DNA of 21,097 nucleotides from a virus. Positions 14,534-20,462 of this stretch are shown here, one piece after another (the first letter of the stretch is position 1; each line of letters opens with the position of its first letter). A model generated the notes under the pieces. The model was not told the origin of the DNA and made no database searches. It saw only the letters and a program-made list of their open reading frames with translations. A program made the translations under genes and the position numbers. Location: the IMG/VR virus record IMGVR_UViG_3300021960_008316, positions 1 to 21,097 of that record; one strand, 5' to 3'.

Positions 14534-15637
14534 TTATTCCCATGAGTGTGTACCTTTTTGTTTTACGGCAAAATTATAATAAGTAAGAATCTTATTAATA
14601 TTGTTTTTTGAAGTAATTAATAACTCGTTAACAAAAATTATATCAATTTTATTATCAATTGCCAAGTTTAAATAACTATCACGCATCTCTTCGTCGTCTG
14701 GTAAAGAATGTATACTGAGCATTATTATATTTTGATTATTTTGAATTAGATCTTTAAGTATGGGTTGGTGTTTAAGGTGTTCATTTTCAAAAACATACCC
14801 AGAGTATTGAATATTATTATTTTTACAGTAATCTACAATATAGTTACGTTGTATATGAATAGGAATATGTTTATCAAAACTACTATTATTAGATAGATAA
14901 ATTACGGCATTTTCTGTTTTTACTTGCTTCTGTTTATAATCTTTTGGTAATCTAAAGAAACCACCAGGATATCTACCATTAAACTCTTCTCCCTCAACTA
15001 AGACGTGCCAGTCGATAGCCATTCTAGTAAACTCAGTTTTATTATTGATATTACCGTGAATAATTTCTTGATGAAACAAATGAGCTTGCCCTGGAGAAAG
15101 AGTTACTGGGTATGCTTCTTCCATACACATTTTTTCAAAATCTTTTTGAGAGGTTTGCTCGTTAACAATTTTTTTAGTTATATCAACAGAGTTTTCATAA
15201 TCAACTACCCACATAGAATTCGACTCAAAACACTCAGTAAGGGGCATCCATATAGTACCCTGACCCCTACCATTGTTATAAAAAATACCTTGATGAAAAT
15301 GTAGCCTACGTCCTAACTTCTCTTGATTAGGAACTACTAAATTTAAAGTAGGAAATCTCTTAATTAGATATCTATTGTCACCAATTAAAGGTTTAATATA
15401 TTCTTCAGCAAAATCATCAATCATCTTACCAAAGCTGTGAGAGGCAAAAGATTTTTGTACGTTGTCAGTGATCTTTACTAGATCTTCTGTAGGAACTACA
15501 GTGTGTAACGTATCAAGTGTAGTGATATTAGGAAAATCTTCTTTAATTACGTCAAACACCCACTCTAAAAAGTTGTATTTTTTTATGTCATAATCTAAAG
15601 TTTTATTATTCCAATTGTTAATGTATTGTTTTTGCAT
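14534..15637 (-). CDS. Two-domain fusion: 2OG-oxygenase-like plus LIC12192-like 'sporadic carbohydrate cluster' domain
   Basis: 367 residues. Residues ~40-215 look like the 2OG-Fe(II) oxygenase of the 'sporadic carbohydrate cluster' gene pair: RRLHFHQG (110-117), then TIWMPLTECFESNSMWVV (128-145), GQAHLFHQEIIHGN with distal H194, and TRMAIDW with R205. The expected HxD is H115-Q116-G117, so the metal-binding Asp is replaced by Gly. Residues ~243-360 resemble the partner family (LIC12192): HIPIHIQRNYIVDYC (257-271), IIMLSIHSLPDDEEMRD (304-320) and FVNELLI (335-341). In bacteria these two are, as I recall, separate neighbouring genes; here they are one polypeptide. Activity may be hydroxylation, halogenation or none. 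ATG at 15637. Confidence 0.72.
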   Translation of the reverse strand: MQKQYINNWNNKTLDYDIKKYNFLEWVFDVIKEDFPNITTLDTLHTVVPTEDLVKITDNVQKSFASHSFGKMIDDFAEEYIKPLIGDNRYLIKRFPTLNLVVPNQEKLGRRLHFHQGIFYNNGRGQGTIWMPLTECFESNSMWVVDYENSVDITKKIVNEQTSQKDFEKMCMEEAYPVTLSPGQAHLFHQEIIHGNINNKTEFTRMAIDWHVLVEGEEFNGRYPGGFFRLPKDYKQKQVKTENAVIYLSNNSSFDKHIPIHIQRNYIVDYCKNNNIQYSGYVFENEHLKHQPILKDLIQNNQNIIMLSIHSLPDDEEMRDSYLNLAIDNKIDIIFVNELLITSKNNINKILTYYNFAVKQKGTHSWE

Positions 15638-15643
15638 ATTTAC

Positions 15644-16126
15644 TTATTTCCTTAATAGATAGATAGGCCATAACGAAGTTTCATGTCGTTTAGCTTTTAA
15701 TTGAGCATAAGTATTAAGTCTCCATGCTTTCGGATTGTGTAGTATCAAAATATTTTTAGAGTATAACGTGGTCAATGTTGTTACTACAGACTCAAAGTCA
15801 TCCTCAGTATGAAAAAGATCAAAAAATCTTGCAAGCACTACGCAATCATAAACCATAGTAGGAGCAGGCAACTCCCATTGTCTATTTTTATAATACCCCA
15901 TTCTATAATCAATTTGTGGATTAAAGGAAGTAAAATCTTCCCACTGCTTGTGTTGTTCTATAGTGTGACACAATTTACCTTTTTTGATAAGAACTCGTTT
16001 TATAATCCCAGGTCCAGTACCTATGTCTAAAATATTAGTAAAATTATACTCATCTAGTACCTGATTAATTAAGAAAGCTTGCTTAATTAAAGATTTAACT
16101 TGGTATTGGTCTTTATACTGATTCAT
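15644..16126 (-). CDS. SAM-dependent methyltransferase, short
   Basis: 160 residues. Motif I NILDIGTGPG at 31-40 is textbook, followed by HTIEQH near the end of strand two and the strand YDCVVLARFFDLFH. It is short, lacking much of the C-terminal part of full class I enzymes. The ATG lies 4 nt after the CCA end of tRNA-Gly, with no Shine-Dalgarno, so after tRNA processing the message would be almost leaderless. Substrate unknown; first enzyme of the glycan/small-molecule tailoring run. Confidence 0.72.
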   Translation of the reverse strand: MNQYKDQYQVKSLIKQAFLINQVLDEYNFTNILDIGTGPGIIKRVLIKKGKLCHTIEQHKQWEDFTSFNPQIDYRMGYYKNRQWELPAPTMVYDCVVLARFFDLFHTEDDFESVVTTLTTLYSKNILILHNPKAWRLNTYAQLKAKRHETSLWPIYLLRK

Positions 16127-16130
16127 AGAT

Positions 16131-16205
16131 TGGAGCGGGTACGGAGACTCGAACTCCGATCCTCTGGGTGGAAGCCAGACATAATCGCCATTATACTATA
16201 CCCGC
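16131..16205 (-). tRNA. tRNA-Gly (anticodon TCC)
   Basis: Folds as a full cloverleaf: acceptor GCGGGTA paired with TACCCGC, anticodon stem TCTGG/CCAGA around loop CTTCCAC (anticodon TCC), T-arm CGGAG/CTCCG around TTCGAGT, discriminator T, and encoded CCA (16131-16133). It reads GGA/GGG glycine codons. The 5' end abuts the stop codon of the 67-residue gene and the 3' CCA is 4 nt from the methyltransferase start. Confidence 0.95.
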
Positions 16206-16409
16206 TTACTCTATAATTCCTATACACCAATTCTCTGCTGCATCTTCTGCATAACGAAGTGAGTGTACTGTCACATCAGAAACCATAGGACGACATTCAA
16301 TTAGTTGTCCTCCAATGATCATATTTACGTGCCATACATCATTTTTCATGAATATCTCAGCTCGTCTAGATCTATCTTCACTCATCATTACTTGTTTAAT
16401 TTCGTTCAT
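16206..16409 (-). CDS. Small phage protein between two tRNAs
   Basis: 67 residues, beginning MNEIKQVMMSEDRSRRAEIF. Its stop TAA is immediately followed by the first base of tRNA-Gly, and its ATG lies 13 nt after tRNA-Trp with AAGGA in between. The ATG also overlaps the stop of the ORF that runs through tRNA-Trp (ATGA). No recognised domain; possibly a single beta-rich fold around NDVWHVNMIIGGQLIECRPM. Confidence 0.7.
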   Translation of the reverse strand: MNEIKQVMMSEDRSRRAEIFMKNDVWHVNMIIGGQLIECRPMVSDVTVHSLRYAEDAAENWCIGIIE

Positions 16410-16630
16410 TGTAAATCCTTATTGGCAGGGGCGCAAGGAATTGAACCCTGTCCTGCTGGGTTGGAGCCAGCTGTGCTACCGTAACACTTCGCCCCTGTAA
16501 GTTCGATATTTAATTTTCTTAGTAATATTGTAAACCGAGACTGCCAAAACGTCCAGCCCCAACTGTCTACTTCACAACGGTCGCGAGCCATAAGACAGTT
16601 GTCTAAGCGCACTTCATATAGTTGAATCAT
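16406..16630 (-). CDS. 74-residue ORF that contains tRNA-Trp in its 3' part
   Basis: From ATG at 16630 the frame encodes MIQLYEVRLDNCLMARDRCE onward. The first ~45 residues (to GKLN-like LLRKLNIEL) are protein-like and tryptophan-rich; the remainder is the translation of the tRNA-Trp gene on the same strand. Both ends show 4-nt ATGA overlaps: start with the upstream 96-residue gene, stop with the downstream 67-residue gene. The N-terminal part seems a real phage gene; whether the ribosome truly reads through the tRNA sequence, or the gene lost its stop, is unclear. Confidence 0.55.
   Translation of the reverse strand: MIQLYEVRLDNCLMARDRCEVDSWGWTFWQSRFTILLRKLNIELTGAKCYGSTAGSNPAGQGSIPCAPANKDLQ
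16423..16496 (-). tRNA. tRNA-Trp (anticodon CCA)
   Basis: Acceptor AGGGGCG pairs with CGCCCCT, discriminator G and encoded CCA (16423-16425). Anticodon stem GCTGG/CCAGC encloses CTCCAAC (anticodon CCA); T-stem CAGGG/CCTTG with loop TTCAATT has one G-U pair. Acceptor sequence and discriminator match typical bacterial tRNA-Trp. It lies wholly inside an ORF read on the same strand. Confidence 0.93.
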
Positions 16631-16917
16631 TCGGCTATCCAAAACTTCCACCACTTTTTCTTAGGAGTCGTATCCATATCTGCGTGAATATACTCAGGAA
16701 TAAAGTTTTTCGTTTGATAATAGGATAGAGCAGCTTTTGCTAACGCACATTGAATAGGTGTATCAGCACACTTTGAATAAGCAGATAAATTTAAAAGGTC
16801 TTTTTCGGTCAAACTACTTCCCCAATGATCAATTAAAGCATGAGCCATGTGGTTTATATCCTCACCTGCTTCAACAGCATCAATCTCTAAATCTTCCCAA
16901 AAAGTATTTCCCATCAT
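16627..16917 (-). CDS. Small unknown phage protein
   Basis: 96 residues, acidic helical N-terminus (WEDLEIDAVEAGEDINHMAH) and a C-terminus ending in KKKWWKFWIAE, a basic aromatic patch that could contact membrane or nucleic acid. ATGA overlaps at both ends bind it to its neighbours, supporting a real gene and the ATG at 16917. Function unknown. Confidence 0.7.
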   Translation of the reverse strand: MMGNTFWEDLEIDAVEAGEDINHMAHALIDHWGSSLTEKDLLNLSAYSKCADTPIQCALAKAALSYYQTKNFIPEYIHADMDTTPKKKWWKFWIAE

Positions 16918-17147
16918 TGATTTACAAACCTTTCATTCCATTGTGCTGTAAAAGAAGCAGCATCTAATCTGTTTTCAAACAACCAAGTATCTTCATATGA
17001 ATTAGTGTATTCATTAACGTCCCATTGATGTTTTAACATCTGAACTTTACAATAGTCTTTAGCATTACTCCTTAAATCTGAGTGAAGTCTAACTACATAT
17101 CCAGGTTTCCATTTTTGCTTATATTCAAATATTTCGATGGGCGTCAT
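16914..17147 (-). CDS. Small unknown phage protein
   Basis: 77 residues, MTPIEIFEYKQKWKPGYVVR onward, with alternating beta and helical segments and a WDVNEY/DTWLFEN region. It overlaps the upstream gene by 23 nt and the downstream one by an ATGA. I recognise the style of small proteins of T4-like marine phages but no function. Confidence 0.7.
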   Translation of the reverse strand: MTPIEIFEYKQKWKPGYVVRLHSDLRSNAKDYCKVQMLKHQWDVNEYTNSYEDTWLFENRLDAASFTAQWNERFVNQ

Positions 17148-17310
17148 TATTTCTAAGTTCTTCAGTCAAGGCAGACACACGCTTTTCCATCCAACTGATT
17201 GCAGTATTGATATGACCTGTATCATGTGGTTGAAGCTGCGATCTAGCAAACTCAATTTCACGCAAAAGGTGAATGATTCTTTCGTATTTATCTCGTTCGT
17301 TTCTAATCAA
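17125..17310 (-). CDS. Small coiled-coil-like protein, TTG start
   Basis: 61 residues if started at TTG 17310, where GGAG lies 7 nt upstream inside the end of the radical SAM gene; an upstream GTG at 17355 would force a 53-nt overlap. The protein is mainly helical and charged (RNERDKYERIIHLLREIEFA, SWMEKRVSALTEEL), compatible with a short coiled-coil hairpin. Function unknown. Confidence 0.6.
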   Translation of the reverse strand: MIRNERDKYERIIHLLREIEFARSQLQPHDTGHINTAISWMEKRVSALTEELRNNDAHRNI

Positions 17311-18133
17311 TTTTATTCTCCAATTTATTTTTCCAATAAATAGCCGACTCCTCACCCATTACAGTACCTTTTGCACTACAACTTTTACAAGGATCGTGTA
17401 ATGAGCGGTTACCCGCTAGTAGATTTTTCCTAATATTTCTATACTCTTCATTATTCCAAATAGCTAGTATATGATTGTCATGAATATTACCAAAAGGTTT
17501 TTGTTTTCTTAACCAATCATTACAACATAAAATTAATTCACCATTCCAATCAATTATGACTTGATATGTTGGATAATAGCAAGGATTATCAGTATATCCT
17601 TCAAACATTAAACCGCCTCTGTTAGTAAAATTATATTCATCATACTTATCAGATCCATCATCATAGTGTCTTCTTACTTTTACTTGCTCATATCTTAACT
17701 CTAACTCTTTGAAGAAAGGGTTTTTATCATAATCAGAAATTAAGATGTTATCCACACCAGCATGAAGTAATTGATCTACAGTAAACTTGTTTTTAGTAAA
17801 ACAGTCACCATTTGTGACTACTTCAGTATTAAACTCTTTTAAAATATTGCAAATTTCTAAGATATTTGGATTTAGAGTTGGTTCTCCAAAACCACATAAC
17901 TGTATCTGACCTAAAAAACCTTTTAGTTGTTTTTTAAGGACATAGACGGTATCGAGAGACATATGAAGCTTTTGATTAGGATAAACTTTAGGATCATGCC
18001 TAGGACAAAAACTACAAGTACGATTACAAAGTTCTGTAACATTTAACTCAATTGCAGTTATTCCGTAAAATTTTTCAGTTTGTTTGTGGTTTTGTAATCT
18101 AAAACTTAAATGATTGGCAAAGTGCTTACTCAT
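17303..18133 (-). CDS. Radical SAM enzyme with SPASM-like C-terminus
   Basis: 276 residues. The [4Fe-4S] motif is CNRTCSFC (C36, C40, C43), followed by LCGFGEPTLNPNI, the glycine/glutamate SAM-binding region. The C-terminal part carries IIDWNGELILCCNDW and DPCKSC, typical of the auxiliary-cluster (SPASM/Twitch) region in enzymes acting on peptides, sugars or cyclitols. Length is near the lower end of the class. Radical SAM enzymes of this class occur in marine phages with unknown targets. It precedes the tRNA block and tailoring run in the same transcription unit, so a sugar or cyclitol dehydrogenase or epimerase role is possible but unproven. Ribosome site is weak. Confidence 0.85.
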   Translation of the reverse strand: MSKHFANHLSFRLQNHKQTEKFYGITAIELNVTELCNRTCSFCPRHDPKVYPNQKLHMSLDTVYVLKKQLKGFLGQIQLCGFGEPTLNPNILEICNILKEFNTEVVTNGDCFTKNKFTVDQLLHAGVDNILISDYDKNPFFKELELRYEQVKVRRHYDDGSDKYDEYNFTNRGGLMFEGYTDNPCYYPTYQVIIDWNGELILCCNDWLRKQKPFGNIHDNHILAIWNNEEYRNIRKNLLAGNRSLHDPCKSCSAKGTVMGEESAIYWKNKLENKID

Positions 18134-18144
18134 AAAAAATGCTA

Positions 18145-18333
18145 TTAATCAAGATCCATCTCGTTATGCTCTTCAATCAATTTATATAAGGTGTCAGAGG
18201 TATTTACAAGAATTTTAATATTTTTCCAATCATCATCGTGTGAACGACCAGAGGCTTCAAAAATCCACCCATTTTCAGCGCGTTCGATATTGATTTGTGG
18301 GTTTACTTTAGAAAGTTTATCTTTAAGAGACAT
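18145..18333 (-). CDS. Small phage protein
   Basis: 62 residues, starting MSLKDKLSKVNPQINIERAE, with a possible beta hairpin NGWIFEASGR and an acidic end. The ATG is 3 nt after the stop of the 58-residue gene, with GGAT upstream as a modest ribosome site. Function unknown. Confidence 0.7.
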   Translation of the reverse strand: MSLKDKLSKVNPQINIERAENGWIFEASGRSHDDDWKNIKILVNTSDTLYKLIEEHNEMDLD

Positions 18334-18336
18334 GGT

Positions 18337-18513
18337 TTATCCTATCGGGCAAGAGGTTATTGAATCTACATAATCGTCAGCAAAGAATTTTCTGACAACG
18401 GTGGTGCGTATAATTTGTCCGTCTATTTCAGAGTAAGTAATAAGTTCTTGTCTCAAAATACCTGGACTAGGTTGATCAAATATTTTATCGTATGGGTAAT
18501 TTTCGTCTGTCAT
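18337..18513 (-). CDS. 58-residue small phage protein
   Basis: Encodes MTDENYPYDKIFDQPSPGIL onward, with the central GQIIRTTVVRKFFADDYVDS that resembles a short protein family I associate with T4-like cyanophages. GGAG lies 7 nt before the ATG, and a strong promoter candidate lies 21 nt farther upstream. First gene of the long unit. Function unknown. Confidence 0.75.
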   Translation of the reverse strand: MTDENYPYDKIFDQPSPGILRQELITYSEIDGQIIRTTVVRKFFADDYVDSITSCPIG

Positions 18514-18533
18514 TTCAAATCTCCATTTTGAAT

Positions 18534-18562
18534 ATAATAACAGTTAAATAAGCAGTAAGCAA
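18534..18562 (-). promoter_or_regulatory. Putative promoter of the long tailoring unit
   Basis: Minus strand: TTGCTT at 18562-18557, 17-nt spacer, TATTAT at 18539-18534, preceded by CTGT as at 5829-5857. It begins one base after the terminator hairpin of the porin, making a compact terminator-promoter switch. No further promoter of this type is seen until 7867, so it may drive more than 10 kb. Confidence 0.65.
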
Positions 18563-18563
18563 G

Positions 18564-18589
18564 AAAGGAGCTACCGCAGTAGCTCCTTT
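18564..18589 (-). terminator. Hairpin terminator after the porin gene
   Basis: Perfect 11-bp inverted repeat, AAAGGAGCTAC and GTAGCTCCTTT, with a 4-nt loop, 27 nt after the porin stop. The following T-run is short (TTTCTT), so termination may be partial. The stem is symmetric enough to work on either strand, but no plus-strand gene is present. Confidence 0.75.
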
Positions 18590-18616
18590 GCAAGATCTTT
18601 ATGTAGTTTTAAATTA

Positions 18617-19459
18617 TTAAAACTTCATTGCAAGACCGATAGCTGTAGTTTTTTCACTAGCAGTTTTATCGTCTGACGTCATTTCAACAAAAGCAACTAA
18701 TCCAGGTGCTACAGTTTGATGAATACCCCAAGTAAGTTCGTCACTTGAAACTGTCCCAGCTGACTCTGCTTTCATTGTTTCTACACCAACAGTAGTAGAA
18801 CCAATTGAATAAGTTGCACTCATGGTAGTTGTGTCTGTGTCAACACCAGCCGCAGTAGTATCTGTGTACAGTTCCGCAGCAAGCCCGATTGGTCCAGCTG
18901 AGCCAGAAACATTCATGATAACAGCTTCTGAATCATCAGCGTTGTACATTTTACCCGCTCCAACAGTAGCAATTTCACCAATAGCATAAGCAGCGCTTAC
19001 GGCATAGCCTTCGCCAGCAGTTGTACCGTAGTCATCGCCTGATGCATATGAAGCATTAACTGTTAGACCGCTAATCGGTGTAAGAGTTAAAATAGCTGCA
19101 TGATCAACACTTGGTGAACCATTAGTTAAAACATAGCCCCAATCTGTTTTATCATCAACAGCGTCAAGAGCACTATTAACATCACCAAGATCTAAAGCAA
19201 ACTGATCATTTTTAATAGTCATGCTATTTCCACCATCGTCTCCGCCGTCCTGATTAATATTCAAATCAGCGCTAATGGTCAAACCTGTATCGGTAGTAAT
19301 TGATGGCTTGATGTTTAAGTCTGCATCAACCGCAGTTGATTTTGCGCTATCATTATCTTGGTAACTCCACTCAAAGTCACCACCAAGTGTTACGTCTGCA
19401 ATAGCAGAAGTAGAAAGTAAAGCAACCATTGTAGCAGCTGCATAAATTGTTTTAGTCAT
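18617..19459 (-). CDS. Outer-membrane porin
   Basis: 280 residues. Signal peptide (MTKTIYAAATMVALL, cleavage after AIA near residue 21), then DVTLGGDFEWSY, a typical first beta strand of Gram-negative general porins. The body is rich in Gly, Ala, Thr, Asp and alternating strand patterns, and the protein ends in a terminal phenylalanine (IGLAMKF), the outer-membrane assembly signal. Shorter than usual (~350) porins, so fewer strands or shorter loops. It would insert in the host outer membrane and either admit solutes or change the receptor surface. AAGGAG lies 6 nt before the ATG. Last gene of the Hsp20 unit, followed by a terminator. GC content is higher than in most neighbours, in part from its Gly/Ala/Thr composition. 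Confidence 0.88.
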   Translation of the reverse strand: MTKTIYAAATMVALLSTSAIADVTLGGDFEWSYQDNDSAKSTAVDADLNIKPSITTDTGLTISADLNINQDGGDDGGNSMTIKNDQFALDLGDVNSALDAVDDKTDWGYVLTNGSPSVDHAAILTLTPISGLTVNASYASGDDYGTTAGEGYAVSAAYAIGEIATVGAGKMYNADDSEAVIMNVSGSAGPIGLAAELYTDTTAAGVDTDTTTMSATYSIGSTTVGVETMKAESAGTVSSDELTWGIHQTVAPGLVAFVEMTSDDKTASEKTTAIGLAMKF

Positions 19460-19482
19460 ATCGACTCCTTAATTATTAGTAT

Positions 19483-19507
19483 AGGTAGACAGTTTTACCG
19501 TCTACCT
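19483..19507 (-). promoter_or_regulatory. Inverted repeat in the porin leader
   Basis: AGGTAGAC and GTCTACCT, 8-bp arms with a 9-nt spacer, centred about 35 nt before the porin ATG. On the minus strand no U-run follows, so a leader hairpin or protein-binding operator is likelier than a terminator. On the plus strand it is followed by TTTGTAGTTTTTT, but no plus-strand gene needs terminating. Confidence 0.4.
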
Positions 19508-19517
19508 TTGTAGTTTT

Positions 19518-19559
19518 TTACGACAAATACTCATTTTCTTCAGTATTATAAGGCCACAT
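19518..19559 (-). CDS. 13-residue micro-ORF
   Basis: Encodes MWPYNTEENEYLS. Its ATG overlaps the stop of the 38-residue ORF as TAATG, as real gene pairs in this window do. It resembles the start of short 'MWP..EE' peptides I recall from T4-like cyanophages. No other support, so treat as tentative. Confidence 0.35.
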   Translation of the reverse strand: MWPYNTEENEYLS

Positions 19560-19675
19560 TAGCAATACTTATCATATCTATTGACGTCAGCAGTAATCTG
19601 ACGTTCAATTTCTGCAATAGACTCTGCTGTACAACCTGCTTTTTTAAATAAAAGTTTCCACAGTATATCAATCAT
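19559..19675 (-). CDS. 38-residue small ORF
   Basis: Encodes MIDILWKLLFKKAGCTAESI onward. A hydrophobic/basic amphipathic N-terminus could associate with membrane. It starts within the last 8 nt of the 78-residue gene and ends in a TAATG with the 13-residue ORF. Function unknown. Confidence 0.5.
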   Translation of the reverse strand: MIDILWKLLFKKAGCTAESIAEIERQITADVNRYDKYC

Positions 19676-19904
19676 TGTAGGTATCCTGCAAAGTTTTTCT
19701 ATTTAACTCTGCCAGCAAGCTGGCATAAGTGTGATCTGGATATTCGTGGAGCAGGAAACGAGCAATCTGTTCATTTGCAGAAAGCTGACGTGACACATGC
19801 ATAGCGTTTGAAACAGAAGTTAAGATTTCAGAAACCTTTTTTAAAACTGTTTCGATAATTCCAGTACGAATATATGAGTATGTATTTAAGACAATAGCTG
19901 TCAT
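19668..19904 (-). CDS. Small unknown protein after Hsp20
   Basis: 78 residues, start ATG at 19904 with AAGGAG 7 nt upstream. Mainly helical; central SNAMHVSRQLSANEQIARFL and LLAELNRKTLQ segments. It vaguely recalls short DUF1127-type helical proteins but this is not strong enough to assign. Part of the Hsp20-to-porin unit. Confidence 0.65.
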   Translation of the reverse strand: MTAIVLNTYSYIRTGIIETVLKKVSEILTSVSNAMHVSRQLSANEQIARFLLHEYPDHTYASLLAELNRKTLQDTYND

Positions 19905-19948
19905 TTTATTTCTCCTTTGATTGTATTAATCTAGGAGACGCTGACTGC

Positions 19949-20362
19949 CTAGCTTGCGATTTTAATAAGCTTAGGCTTTTGCTCTTCGGGTAATTTTACT
20001 GCTAAGTTAACACTTAAAATTCCATCCTTAAGATCAGCTCCAACAACTTCTGTGTATTCGCTAAGACGATAGCTTTTTACAAACTTACGTGTCGAAATAC
20101 CGTGATGAACATAGACATTAGTGTCTCTGCGCTGTTTACGTTCTCCAGTTACGGTTAACACATGGTCTTTTAACTCAATGACTAAATCATCTTGTTTAAA
20201 CCCTGCAACAGCTAATTCAATGGTATAATCCAGCTCACTCTCTTTTATTACATTATGAGGTGGGTAGGTATCTTTTGCGTGGGATTGTATTCTTTCTAGT
20301 TCGTCAAATATATGATCGAACCCAAGAAAAGCATTTCTTGGAAGTGCGAATGTACGAGTCAT
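19949..20362 (-). CDS. hsp20: Hsp20 small heat-shock chaperone
   Basis: 137 residues, the usual IbpA/Hsp20 size. The alpha-crystallin domain spans about residues 37-130: YTIELAVAGFKQDDLVIELK, LTVTGERKQ, FVKSYRLSEYTEV, and DLKDGILSVNL, which holds the family's GxLxV pattern. The C-terminal anchoring motif is loose. Small heat-shock proteins hold unfolding proteins in the cytoplasm; Hsp20 genes are frequent in marine T4-like phages and may help virion assembly. AAGGAG lies 6 nt before the ATG. It heads a unit with a putative promoter at 20426-20454. Confidence 0.93.
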   Translation of the reverse strand: MTRTFALPRNAFLGFDHIFDELERIQSHAKDTYPPHNVIKESELDYTIELAVAGFKQDDLVIELKDHVLTVTGERKQRRDTNVYVHHGISTRKFVKSYRLSEYTEVVGADLKDGILSVNLAVKLPEEQKPKLIKIAS

Positions 20363-20425
20363 GTTATCTCCTTCTCGTTGAACAAAGATTTAAAACGTAG
20401 ACCTCAATTGAGCATCTACAATGAA

Positions 20426-20454
20426 AAGGTATCATAAATTTAAGGAGAGAGCAA
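20426..20454 (-). promoter_or_regulatory. Putative promoter for the Hsp20-porin unit
   Basis: Minus strand: TTGCTC at 20454-20449, 17-nt spacer, TACCTT at 20431-20426. It begins 8 nt after the stop of the hydrolase gene and leaves a leader of about 57 nt before the Hsp20 ATG. Confidence 0.5.
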
Positions 20455-20462
20455 GTGTTAAA

